Shown here piece by piece: positions 1 through 6,035 of a stretch of DNA of 6,832 nucleotides. This DNA is from CAYLLT01 sp964591605 (GTDB taxonomy: Bacteria > Planctomycetota > Phycisphaerae > UBA1845 > PWPN01), in the NCBI GenBank assembly GCA_964591605.1, contig CAZQEN010000392.1, forward strand, positions 1 through 6,832, in the 5' to 3' direction. The translations under genes were made by a program, and so were the position numbers. The notes beneath the pieces were generated by a model. It ran no database searches. It saw only the letters and a list, made by a program, of their open reading frames with translations, and was not told the DNA's origin. How positions within the stretch are numbered: the first letter of the stretch is position 1; each line of letters begins with the position of its first letter.

Positions 1-1402
1 CCAGGCGCTGCTCAAGGAAGCGGCGACGGGTCGCGTCAAGCTCTACCCCCGTCACGAGATGCTCGACCTGATCGTGATCAACGGCCAGGCCCGCGGGATC
101 GTCACCCGCAACCTGGTTGACGGCGCGGTGACCTCGCACGTGGGCGATGCGGTGGTGCTGGCCACCGGCGGGTACAGCAACGTCTTCTATCTCTCGACCA
201 ATGCGCGAAATTCGAACGCGACCGCGATCTGGCGGGCCCACCGTCGGGGAGCGGGCTTCGCCAATCCGTGCTTCACGCAGATTCACCCCACGTGTATTCC
301 GCAGAGCGGCCACTACCAGTCGAAGCTGACGCTGATGAGCGAGTCGCTGCGCAACGACGGGCGGATCTGGGTGCCCAGGACGCCGGGCGACAAGCGTCCG
401 CCCTCGCAGATCCCCGCGCAGGAACGTGATTACTACCTGGAACGGCTCTACCCCAGCTTCGGGAACCTGACGCCGCGCGACATCGCGTCGCGGCGGGCCA
501 AGGAAGCGATCGACCGTGGGCAGGGCGTCGGACCGCGGGCCAACGGCGTCTATCTGGATTTCACGGACGCCATCGCCCGGCTGGGACGCAGCGTGGTGAC
601 GGAACGGTATGGCAACCTGTTCGAGATGTATCAGCGCATCACCGACGAGAATCCGTACGAGGTGCCGATGCGCATCTACCCCGCTCCCCATTACACGATG
701 GGCGGGCTGTGGGTGGACTACAACCTGATGTCGACGATTCCGGGCCTGCACGTTCTGGGTGAGGCCAACTTCTCCGACCACGGGGCGAACCGCCTGGGGG
801 CCAGCGCCCTCATGCAGGGTCTGGCCGACGGGTACTTCATCATCCCGGCGACCATCGCCGATTACCTCGCGTCCGCAAAACTCGACAAGATCGACCGGGA
901 TCACCCCGTGGTCCGCCAGGTCGAATCCGACGTGGTGGCCCGCACGGAGAAGCTGCTCTCCATCAAGGGCAAGCGGAGCGTCGACTCTCTGCACCGGGAG
1001 CTGGGCAAGCTGATGTGGGACGAGTGCGGTATGGCCCGCAGCCGCGAAGGTCTGCAGCGTGCACTGGGGCGGATTCCCGCGCTGCGGGAGGAATTCTGGA
1101 AGAACGTGAACGTTCCGGGCAGCGGGCGGAGCCTCAACCAGTCGCTCGAACGGGCCGGCCGTGTGGCCGACTACTTCGAGCTGGCGGAGCTGATGTGCCG
1201 CGACGCCCTGAATCGCGAGGAGTCGTGTGGCGGCCACTTCCGGGTGGAACACCAGACCGCGGAGGGCGAGGCCCAGCGCGACGACCAGAAATTCAGCTAC
1301 GTCGCCGTGTGGGAGTACGGGGGCGAGGGGACTGCTTCCACGCTCCACAAGGAGCCGCTTGAATTCCAGAACGTGCATCCGTCGCAGCGGAGCTACAAGT
1401 GA
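1..1402 (+). CDS. sdhA: Succinate dehydrogenase / fumarate reductase flavoprotein subunit (5' end outside window)
   Basis: Catalytic FAD subunit of complex II, which oxidises succinate to fumarate (or the reverse) on the cytoplasmic face of the membrane. The frame is open from base 2, so the gene enters from upstream. The ATG at 59 is internal. Seen in sequence: QIHPTCIP (His codon at 284), SESLRNDGR, the likely catalytic Arg in IASRRAKEA (codon 491), the substrate His in APHYTMGG (codon 689) and the Arg in GANRLGASAL (codon 791). The C-terminal SCGGHFR and the ending QRSYK are typical of the Bacillus/Bacteroidetes type, usually about 640-670 residues. About 466 are present, so the Rossmann nucleotide motif and the FAD-linking His lie outside the window. 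The stop overlaps the sdhB start by one base. Sequence alone cannot decide between succinate oxidation and fumarate reduction. Confidence 0.96.
   Translation, partial: QALLKEAATGRVKLYPRHEMLDLIVINGQARGIVTRNLVDGAVTSHVGDAVVLATGGYSNVFYLSTNARNSNATAIWRAHRRGAGFANPCFTQIHPTCIPQSGHYQSKLTLMSESLRNDGRIWVPRTPGDKRPPSQIPAQERDYYLERLYPSFGNLTPRDIASRRAKEAIDRGQGVGPRANGVYLDFTDAIARLGRSVVTERYGNLFEMYQRITDENPYEVPMRIYPAPHYTMGGLWVDYNLMSTIPGLHVLGEANFSDHGANRLGASALMQGLADGYFIIPATIADYLASAKLDKIDRDHPVVRQVESDVVARTEKLLSIKGKRSVDSLHRELGKLMWDECGMARSREGLQRALGRIPALREEFWKNVNVPGSGRSLNQSLERAGRVADYFELAELMCRDALNREESCGGHFRVEHQTAEGEAQRDDQKFSYVAVWEYGGEGTASTLHKEPLEFQNVHPSQRSYK
1389..1392 (+). promoter_or_regulatory. Ribosome binding site of sdhB
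   Basis: GGAG lies inside the last codons of sdhA, 9 bases before the ATG at 1402 and 6 before the in-frame GTG at 1399. Its spacing and the stop/start overlap favour the ATG. Confidence 0.55.
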
Positions 1403-2160
1403 TGAATCTGACGTTGAACATCTGGCGACAGAAGGACAGCGCCTCACCGGGCCAGTTCGCCCGGTACGAGATGAGGGACGTGGACCCGGACCTTTCGTTC
1501 CTGGAAATGCTCGATCTGCTGAACGAGCAGATCCTCGAAGCAGGCCAGGAACCGATTGCGTTCGACAGCGACTGCCGGGAGGGCATCTGCGGCTCGTGCG
1601 GACTGATGATCAACGGCGAGCCGCACGGCCCGCAGTACTCGACGGCCACGTGCCAGTTGCACATGCGCAGCTTTCACGACGGGGACGAGATCTGGATCGA
1701 GCCGTGGCGGGCCAAAGCGTTTCCCATCGTCCGCGATCTGATCGTCGACCGCAGTGCGCTGGACCGCATCATCATCGCGGGCGGATACATCAGCGTCCGC
1801 ACCGGGAGTGCGCCCGAGGCGAACATCCTGCCCATCCGGAAGGCGGAGGCCGACAATGCGCTCGATGCGGCGGCGTGCATCGGCTGCGGGGCGTGCGTGG
1901 CCGTCTGCCCGAACGCGTCGGCGATGCTGTTCACCTCCGCCAAGGTTTCGCACCTGGCGATGCTTCCCCAGGGCCATCCTGAGCGGTGGACGCGCGTTCG
2001 CACGATGGTGCGTCAGCACGACGCCGAAGGCTTCGGCAACTGCACCAACCACGGCGAATGCCAGTTCGCCTGTCCGGTCAACATCACGGTGGACACCATC
2101 GCCTGGCTGAACCGCGACCTGCTGCGGGCGGAGCTGATCCCGCCACGCGAAACCCCTTAA
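1402..2160 (+). CDS. sdhB: Succinate dehydrogenase / fumarate reductase iron-sulfur subunit
   Basis: Electron-transfer subunit of complex II, carrying electrons from FAD to the membrane quinone site. It is 252 residues and complete. All cluster ligands are visible. The N-terminal ferredoxin-like [2Fe-2S] site uses C58, C63, C66 and C84. The C-terminal domain has C159, C162, C165 and C169, then C214, C220 and C224. By family homology C159/C162/C165/C224 hold [4Fe-4S] and C169/C214/C220 hold [3Fe-4S]. The ATG at 1402 is chosen because it overlaps the sdhA stop (TGATG) and has GGAG 9 bases upstream. A GTG at 1399 is in frame but would add only one residue. The overlap implies translational coupling and equal output of the two subunits. 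No membrane subunit follows, consistent with a C-A-B order where the cytochrome is upstream. Confidence 0.96.
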   Translation: MNLTLNIWRQKDSASPGQFARYEMRDVDPDLSFLEMLDLLNEQILEAGQEPIAFDSDCREGICGSCGLMINGEPHGPQYSTATCQLHMRSFHDGDEIWIEPWRAKAFPIVRDLIVDRSALDRIIIAGGYISVRTGSAPEANILPIRKAEADNALDAAACIGCGACVAVCPNASAMLFTSAKVSHLAMLPQGHPERWTRVRTMVRQHDAEGFGNCTNHGECQFACPVNITVDTIAWLNRDLLRAELIPPRETP

Positions 2161-2190
2161 ACATTCCTATCGAAGGTCAAATGGGATGAG

Positions 2191-2291
2191 TGCCACTGTC
2201 GAACGGGGTGGCATGGGCAGCGTATCCGCTGCCCGTGTCTGCTGTGCACGGGCAATGAGTATCCCGACGTGCATCGGGACCCATGCCACTG
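2191..2291. repeat. Compound palindromic element at the convergent junction
   Basis: This noncoding gap lies between two genes that point at each other. An outer 10-bp stem pairs GTGGCATGGG (2208-2217) with CCCATGCCAC (2280-2289). Inside are GGGCAGCG/CGCTGCCC (2215-2222 with 2227-2234, 4-base loop), GCCCGTG/CACGGGC (2231-2237 with 2247-2253) and TCCCGA/TCGGGA (2262-2267 with 2274-2279). The first hairpin shares bases with the outer stem and the second, so these are alternative folds. TGCCACTG occurs directly repeated at both ends (2191-2198 and 2284-2291). No T-run follows any stem, so it is not a standard intrinsic terminator, although it may still slow or stop convergent transcription. It looks like a dispersed REP-like element; copy number elsewhere is unknown. 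Confidence 0.7.
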
Positions 2292-2338
2292 CGGGTCAAT
2301 CTTTCTGCACTGGTGTCCGGGCGGGCGTGAGCGGGGCC

Positions 2339-4114
2339 TCACTTCTTGTCGCGTGCGCGGGAGGTGATCTCCAGAAGCGACTCGCGGGTGAGGATATCGG
2401 GGAGCATGAACATTGCGTTGCCATCGACGTCCCGGAGGACCTCCTTGATCTGGCGGCCGTCGAGGTAGGCCCAGACGTCGCGGCCGGCCACGTCGATGAC
2501 CTTGAAGACGGGCGAAAAGCGGAGCCGAGACTGGCCGGGGATGCGGATGCGGGCGATGCTGCCATCGAGCTGGATCAGGTAACAGCCGGCGGATTCGCTG
2601 AAGCCGTCGGCGTTCAGGTCGCCGGGGTCGGTGCGGGCGAGTTGTCCGACTTCCAGGCCGATGGGCAGCGGGTGCTGGTAATCGTCGGACATCGGGTCGG
2701 CCTGGGCGGCGCTGTCGATGTCGGTGGGCCAGACGCGGAGCATGGCCGCGAATCCAAAGGTGTCCTGCACGGACCCCAGCACCCACAGCACGCCCGCCCG
2801 TGACTCCTGAGCATTCTCGATGCCCCTGGCGGGGAGCGGCGAGGCCGGCGAAACCAGCAGGTCGGCGGCGCCCAGATCGGGTCGCGAGAACAGGGCGAAC
2901 GCCGAGTGACCGGACGGGCCCTCCGGCCGGGTCTGAACGGCGCGTCCCAGCCGGCGGCGGAAGCCCGCACCCGCATCGCAGGCGAAGGCTATGCCGACGG
3001 CGGCGGGGCTGAAGTCCGTGCTGCGGGCGGTGCCGCTGCAGTCGACGTAGATGCGGCCGTCGCGGTAGATCGTGTAGAGCCACCGATGAGCCGGGCTGCC
3101 CTCGTCGGGCGCCTGGTCGATGGAGGAAAAGCGGATCTGCCCCTGGACGCGGGCCATCAGAGAGGTCGCTTCCAGCAGGGTTTGATGCAGTTCCGCGGCG
3201 ATGCCCAGCCCGGCCCATTGCGAGGCGTCGTCGATGGCGATCGATTCCGCCTCCGGATCCGGGAGGACGACGGGGATCGGACCGAGCGGTCCCCGGCCGC
3301 AGAGGTTGTGCAGGCGCGCCGTGTCCTTGCCGACGTCGTACCACTGACGGAGCTGTCCGCGGGAGAAGACGACCTCGAACCGCCCCACCGCGCCGACGGC
3401 CAGTCGCCGGCCCTGCGTCCGCGCGTAGAGCTGGCCGGCCGCACCGTCCGCGGAGCCGAAAACGTCCCGCGCGTTGCTCACCAGCAGCACATCGTCGAGA
3501 TAGAGGTCAACGGGGGCCTCCAGGGGGTCGCAGCCCAGGCGCATCTCGCGCACGTCGAGCAGATTGACCTGCTCGGCGAAATCGCCCAGGTCGATGCGGA
3601 CGAGGTTCCAGCCGGGATTGAGAAAGATGCGCGGAAGCGTCCAGGAAAGCGGTGCGGAGGTGCCGCTTCGGATCGTGATGGTGAATCCGCCGAGCCTGCG
3701 CGGCGAGAACACGCTCATGAGGAGCAGGTCGTACCTGGACCAGTCGCGCACCAGGGCCCAGCGGCTGGCGGCCGTGTCGGCGGCGATCACCCGCTGGCCG
3801 GAGGACACGAACGTCATCTTGAGTGCGCCGGCGCCGGTCTCCCGGCGGGATCGTTCGGTCGACATGCGGGCGCCGCCGGCGGAATCCGGTTCAACGTGGA
3901 AGAGGGTGGCCTGCTCGGGCGATTCGAAGTCGGCGAGGATCTCGAAGCGCTGACTCGCCAGGTCTTCGTAGGCGGCGACGAGGCGGTCGAAGGTCGGCGG
4001 AAGGGCGCGGTCGTAGGCCGCGCTGCCGCCGGGGAGCCTGCAGCCGACGACCAGCAGGGCCAGACACGCGCAGGCCCCTCGCCAGATCGGTGTGGCGGAA
4101 CTCTCACGTTTCAA
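2339..4114 (-). CDS. Predicted lipoprotein of unknown function with N-terminal jelly-roll-like domain
   Basis: With the TTG start it is 591 residues. The N-terminus KRESS, a hydrophobic stretch and the lipobox LVVGC (Cys25) predict lipid anchoring at the membrane surface. Residues about 61-214 (DFES to LYLDDVLL) resemble a carbohydrate-binding or CIA30-like jelly roll: a tG-alk stretch, DWSRYDLL, then PGWNLVRIDL and a closing YLDDV strand. The rest (about 215-591) I cannot assign. It contains GPLGPIPVV, and near 496-507 DPGDLNADGFSE, a D-x-N-x-D-G calcium-loop pattern as in dockerins and FG-GAP repeats. TTG is preferred because it gives a normal 25-residue lipoprotein signal and has GGGGA 8 bases upstream. 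An ATG at 4222 is in frame but would place 60 residues before the Cys and translate a hairpin repeat. Likely an envelope binding protein rather than an enzyme; no catalytic motif was seen. Confidence 0.75.
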   Translation of the reverse strand: MKRESSATPIWRGACACLALLVVGCRLPGGSAAYDRALPPTFDRLVAAYEDLASQRFEILADFESPEQATLFHVEPDSAGGARMSTERSRRETGAGALKMTFVSSGQRVIAADTAASRWALVRDWSRYDLLLMSVFSPRRLGGFTITIRSGTSAPLSWTLPRIFLNPGWNLVRIDLGDFAEQVNLLDVREMRLGCDPLEAPVDLYLDDVLLVSNARDVFGSADGAAGQLYARTQGRRLAVGAVGRFEVVFSRGQLRQWYDVGKDTARLHNLCGRGPLGPIPVVLPDPEAESIAIDDASQWAGLGIAAELHQTLLEATSLMARVQGQIRFSSIDQAPDEGSPAHRWLYTIYRDGRIYVDCSGTARSTDFSPAAVGIAFACDAGAGFRRRLGRAVQTRPEGPSGHSAFALFSRPDLGAADLLVSPASPLPARGIENAQESRAGVLWVLGSVQDTFGFAAMLRVWPTDIDSAAQADPMSDDYQHPLPIGLEVGQLARTDPGDLNADGFSESAGCYLIQLDGSIARIRIPGQSRLRFSPVFKVIDVAGRDVWAYLDGRQIKEVLRDVDGNAMFMLPDILTRESLLEITSRARDKK

Positions 4115-4146
4115 TTCCGGCGTCCCCAGTACCCCGGGCCCTCTAC

Positions 4147-4189
4147 GCCTCCCCTGCCGGCCTGGATGCCCGGCCTCCAGGCGGGAGGC
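4147..4189. repeat. Two-part hairpin in leader of the lipoprotein gene
   Basis: GCCTCCC (4147-4153) pairs with GGGAGGC (4183-4189), and GCCTGGA (4160-4166) pairs with TCCAGGC (4176-4182) around a 9-base loop. A 6-base bulge (4154-4159) separates the two stems on one side only, so 14 base pairs stack. It lies between the two candidate starts of the lipoprotein gene (ATG 4222 and TTG 4114), so it would fold in the mRNA leader if TTG is used. Confidence 0.6.
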
Positions 4190-4230
4190 ATCCGCTTGTG
4201 GAGCGACGATACGGGGCTTCATAAAGTGGA

Positions 4231-4260
4231 ACCTTATCGATGACGGGTGCTGATGGTCAA
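4231..4260 (-). promoter_or_regulatory. Possible promoter of the lipoprotein gene
   Basis: On the minus strand TTGACC (4260-4255, 5 of 6 to the sigma-70 -35 consensus) is followed after 18 bases by TAAGGT (4236-4231, 3 of 6 to the -10 consensus). Transcription would begin near 4224, giving either a leader of about 110 bases ahead of TTG 4114 or an almost leaderless message beginning at ATG 4222. The -10 match is weak, so chance is a real alternative. Confidence 0.3.
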
Positions 4261-4310
4261 TGAGGGCGATGAGTGCGGGGGTGGGGAGTCGGTGACAGTG
4301 CCCTTCGGTG

Positions 4311-4412
4311 AAATGACGAATGACGAAGCCCGAATGACGAATGACTGACAAAACGCCAATGACAGACTGAGGCAGCTGTTGGGTTTTTGTCATTCGGATT
4401 TCGTCATTCGGG
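4311..4412. repeat. GAATGAC heptamer array with inverted arm
   Basis: ATGAC occurs at 4313, 4320, 4334, 4341 and 4359, mostly 7 or 14 bases apart, within GAATGAC units. The reverse unit GTCAT occurs at 4389 and 4403, also 14 apart. CCCGAATGACGAA (4329-4341) and TTCGTCATTCGGG (4400-4412) form a perfect 13-bp inverted repeat about 58 bases apart. The element sits between two minus-strand genes and appears noncoding. It resembles a dispersed intergenic repeat; whether other copies exist cannot be tested here. Confidence 0.7.
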
Positions 4413-4495
4413 TTTTCCTTCCGGGGTGCTCTATGAGAGCGGATGTGGACGTGGTGAGGTCATGGTCCGGTGGGCGGAGTCTGCCGGGGCGGGGC

Positions 4496-5215
4496 TCAGC
4501 GCATCTGCGGCGATTTGGCGCGGTGGATGGCCGAGCGGACGCGCTCGTGGAGTTCGGCCGGGCCGTCGACGTGGTTCCAGGAGACCTCGACCGCGCCGGC
4601 GGGCGTGGTGGCGAACAGAATCGTGCCGGTGCCGGTGAGACGCTCGTACCACGCCGTGGTCAGGGCCGTTTTCTCGATCTGGGTCAGCGGGCATTCGAAG
4701 AGGTCGACGTGGAAGATGCCGGTGAGACGCAGGATGCGGCGATTCGTCAGCACGTAGAGCCGCGAGACCCACTGCATCATCGCGACCAGCACGCGGGCGC
4801 CGGCGAGGAGCACCGCAGACTGGAGGATGATGACGCTGTCGAACCAGGGGATGAGGTTTCCGCCCGAGGCGGCGGCCAGGATGATGAGGGCCATCGCGGC
4901 CAGCCAGCGAAACGAGGAGAAGACGACGAACCAGACCGACGGTTTAATGGCGAAGATGACGATCTCGCCGCCGTCGAGCAGGTGGGCGGGGACGAGTTCG
5001 GCGGCGGCGATGGCCTCATGCTGGGCGCCGGCCTCCTGGAGGGCCGGGGCGTGATGCAGATGGGCGGGCCTGGGCGGGGAGTCGGCATCCAGGGCCCAGC
5101 GGCGCTGCGCGACGGCCGTGCAGCGCGAGCCGCGCCCGGCCGTTACCTCGCCGGGCGGCGGCGGGGAGTCGGCTTGGCTGGGGCTGGCGGCCGGATCTGT
5201 TGTTCCAGCGACCAT
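4496..5215 (-). CDS. Membrane protein with C-terminal bacterial PH domain
   Basis: It is 239 residues. Residues 1-70 are rich in Pro, Ala, Arg and His and probably disordered. Residues 72-93 (ELVPAHLLDGGEIV onward) lead into two membrane helices at about 94-115 and 125-147. A short bacterial PH-like (bPH, DUF304/YdbT-type) domain follows at about 152-233. It carries the family's YVLTNRRIL strand, then GIFHVDLFECPLTQIEK and GTGTILFAT. Such domains occur in small membrane proteins of mostly unknown role; lipid or protein binding is assumed from the fold. The ATG at 5215 has GGAG 7 bases upstream and lies 14 bases after the hpt stop, so the two are probably one transcript. The proline-rich N-terminus is not typical of the family, but no better start was seen. 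Confidence 0.85.
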   Translation of the reverse strand: MVAGTTDPAASPSQADSPPPPGEVTAGRGSRCTAVAQRRWALDADSPPRPAHLHHAPALQEAGAQHEAIAAAELVPAHLLDGGEIVIFAIKPSVWFVVFSSFRWLAAMALIILAAASGGNLIPWFDSVIILQSAVLLAGARVLVAMMQWVSRLYVLTNRRILRLTGIFHVDLFECPLTQIEKTALTTAWYERLTGTGTILFATTPAGAVEVSWNHVDGPAELHERVRSAIHRAKSPQMR

Positions 5216-5222
5216 GCGGTTG

Positions 5223-5226
5223 CTCC
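5223..5226 (-). promoter_or_regulatory. Ribosome binding site of the PH-domain gene
   Basis: GGAG on the minus strand lies 7 bases before the ATG at 5215, inside the short gap after the hpt stop. It is the only clear Shine-Dalgarno in the minus-strand set with this spacing, and it fixes the start despite the unusual N-terminus. Confidence 0.6.
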
Positions 5227-5229
5227 GCC

Positions 5230-5778
5230 TCAGGACGTGTATAGCTCTTTCCGGAGGACGCCGATATCCGGGAAATTGCGGTACAGGTCATTGTAGTCCA
5301 GGCCGTAGCCGACCACGAACACGTCCTCGATGTCGAATCCGACGAAATCGGCGACGAGGTCGGGCGGGGCCTTGCTGGGCTTGCGCAGGAGCACGCAGGT
5401 GCGGATCGAAAGGGCGCCCGAACCGGCCAGCCGCTCGCGGACCATGCGCAGGGTCCCGCCGGTGTCCAGAATGTCATCGATGAGCAATACATGCCGCCCG
5501 GCGACGTCGACCTTCAGCTCGTGCAGGATGATGGAGCCCTTCGACTCGGTGGTGGCGCCGCGGTAGCTCGATACGGTAATCAGGCCGATCTTCATCCGCA
5601 GGGGGAGCTCGCGGATGAGGTCGGCCAGGAAGATCAGCGAGCCCGAGAGGATGGTCACGAGCGTCAGGCCGTCGCCTTCGCCGCCCTCATACGTGCGGGC
5701 GATCTCCCCGGCCAGTTCATGCACCCGCCGGGCAATGGCGGCGCGGGGGATGAGGATGCGTTCCAGGTCGGCCTGCAT
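5230..5778 (-). CDS. hpt: Hypoxanthine phosphoribosyltransferase
   Basis: Cytoplasmic purine-salvage enzyme that joins hypoxanthine (often also guanine) to PRPP, giving IMP or GMP and pyrophosphate. From the ATG at 5778 it is 182 residues, the normal family length. Seen: pyrophosphate-binding LSGSLIF (44-50), the flexible loop SSYRGATTESKG (70-81), the PRPP-binding loop LLIDDILDTGGTL (98-110) with its paired Asp, the purine-site Lys134 in LRKPSKAP, and the C-terminal block FVGFDIEDVFVVGYGLDY (146-163). An ATG three codons earlier (5787) is the alternative start. The frame stays open to 6039, but that stretch translates a palindromic repeat and is not part of the protein. Neither ATG has a Shine-Dalgarno; a TATAAT lies just upstream. 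The PH-domain gene follows after 14 bases. Confidence 0.95.
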   Translation of the reverse strand: MQADLERILIPRAAIARRVHELAGEIARTYEGGEGDGLTLVTILSGSLIFLADLIRELPLRMKIGLITVSSYRGATTESKGSIILHELKVDVAGRHVLLIDDILDTGGTLRMVRERLAGSGALSIRTCVLLRKPSKAPPDLVADFVGFDIEDVFVVGYGLDYNDLYRNFPDIGVLRKELYTS

Positions 5779-5786
5779 GGGGGGCA

Positions 5787-5792
5787 TTATAG
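5787..5792 (-). promoter_or_regulatory. Possible -10 element of hpt
   Basis: TATAAT, a perfect sigma-70 -10 hexamer, occurs on the minus strand and its last base is 8 bases before the ATG at 5778. Transcription would start about 2-3 bases before that ATG, so the message would be essentially leaderless, which fits the lack of a Shine-Dalgarno. No convincing -35 was found at 16-18 bases, and the final T overlaps the alternative ATG at 5787. Confidence 0.35.
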
Positions 5793-5841
5793 CGACCGGG
5801 AGGCTGGTCAGCGCGTGGGCAAGGGCTGCCGGCCTGATGGG

Positions 5842-5932
5842 TGCGGGCAGGGTAGCCGCCAAGAGGCACAAAAAGCACAAGAGAAATCTCTTTTTGTGCC
5901 TCTTGTGCCTCTTTGCGGCTGTCCCGCCCGTG
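5842..5932. repeat. 91-bp near-perfect palindrome
   Basis: The two halves pair around a centre near 5887. The outer part pairs GCGGGC (5843-5848 region) with GCCCGC/GT (5926-5932). Next AGCCGC (5854-5859) pairs with GCGGCT (5915-5920), then AAGAGGCACAA (5861-5871) with TTGTGCCTCTT (5903-5913), then GCACAA (5875-5880) with TTTTGTGC-type sequence (5894-5899), and the centre is GAGA/TCTC. Only about six positions fail to pair, not counting wobbles. It lies between the PEP-CTERM gene and hpt, both minus strand. The core is A/T- and purine-rich, unlike the surrounding DNA. It may end transcription from the upstream gene or be a non-autonomous repeat (MITE- or REP-like). No open frame or target-site duplication was identified. 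Confidence 0.85.
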
Positions 5933-6035
5933 TTGCAGGACGTGAAAACGAGTCGCGTCCACTTTGCCTGGCCAGAATCGCCAGCACGCGGTTCATGCAT
6001 GGAAGGGAACGGCGGCCCTTTGCCTGCACTGTCGA

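Larger units (their letters stand above)
4115..4495. other. 381-bp noncoding gap between PH-domain gene and lipoprotein gene
   Basis: The gap contains a two-part hairpin (4147-4189), a possible promoter (4231-4260) and a GAATGAC heptamer array with an inverted arm (4311-4412). The remaining parts, 4261-4310 and 4413-4495, show nothing I can name. The lipoprotein reading frame stays open across most of it, up to 4393, but that translation is low-complexity or repeat-derived and does not look like protein. No intrinsic terminator was seen after the PH-domain gene. Confidence 0.6.

Noticed and set aside
1444..2052. Minus-strand open frame of 202 codons opposite sdhB.
   Set aside because: SdhB has every iron-sulfur ligand in place; the antisense frame has no motif.
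2215..2234. GC-rich 8-bp hairpin after sdhB considered as a Rho-independent terminator.
   Set aside because: No T-run follows on either strand. Kept as part of a repeat element instead.
2157..3344. Minus-strand open frame of 395 codons in another frame of the lipoprotein region.
   Set aside because: Arg/Pro/Gly-rich composition without domains, overlapping the better-supported frame.
2906..4243. Long plus-strand open frame (445 codons) antisense to the lipoprotein gene.
   Set aside because: Its product is Gly/Arg/Ala-rich with no motif, while the opposite strand encodes a coherent lipoprotein. Long antisense frames are expected in DNA this GC-rich.
4115..4393. N-terminal extension of the lipoprotein frame up to ATG 4393 or ATG 4222.
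   Set aside because: It translates the heptamer array and hairpin repeat, and would bury the lipobox far from the N-terminus.
4311..4412. Regular short repeats considered as a CRISPR array.
   Set aside because: Units are 7 bases long with no unique spacers of 30-40 bases, some units are inverted, and no cas gene is nearby.
4379..5296. Plus-strand open frame of 305 codons opposite the PH-domain gene.
   Set aside because: A shadow frame rich in Gly, Arg and Asp with no recognisable motif. The minus-strand protein has clear membrane helices and a PH domain.
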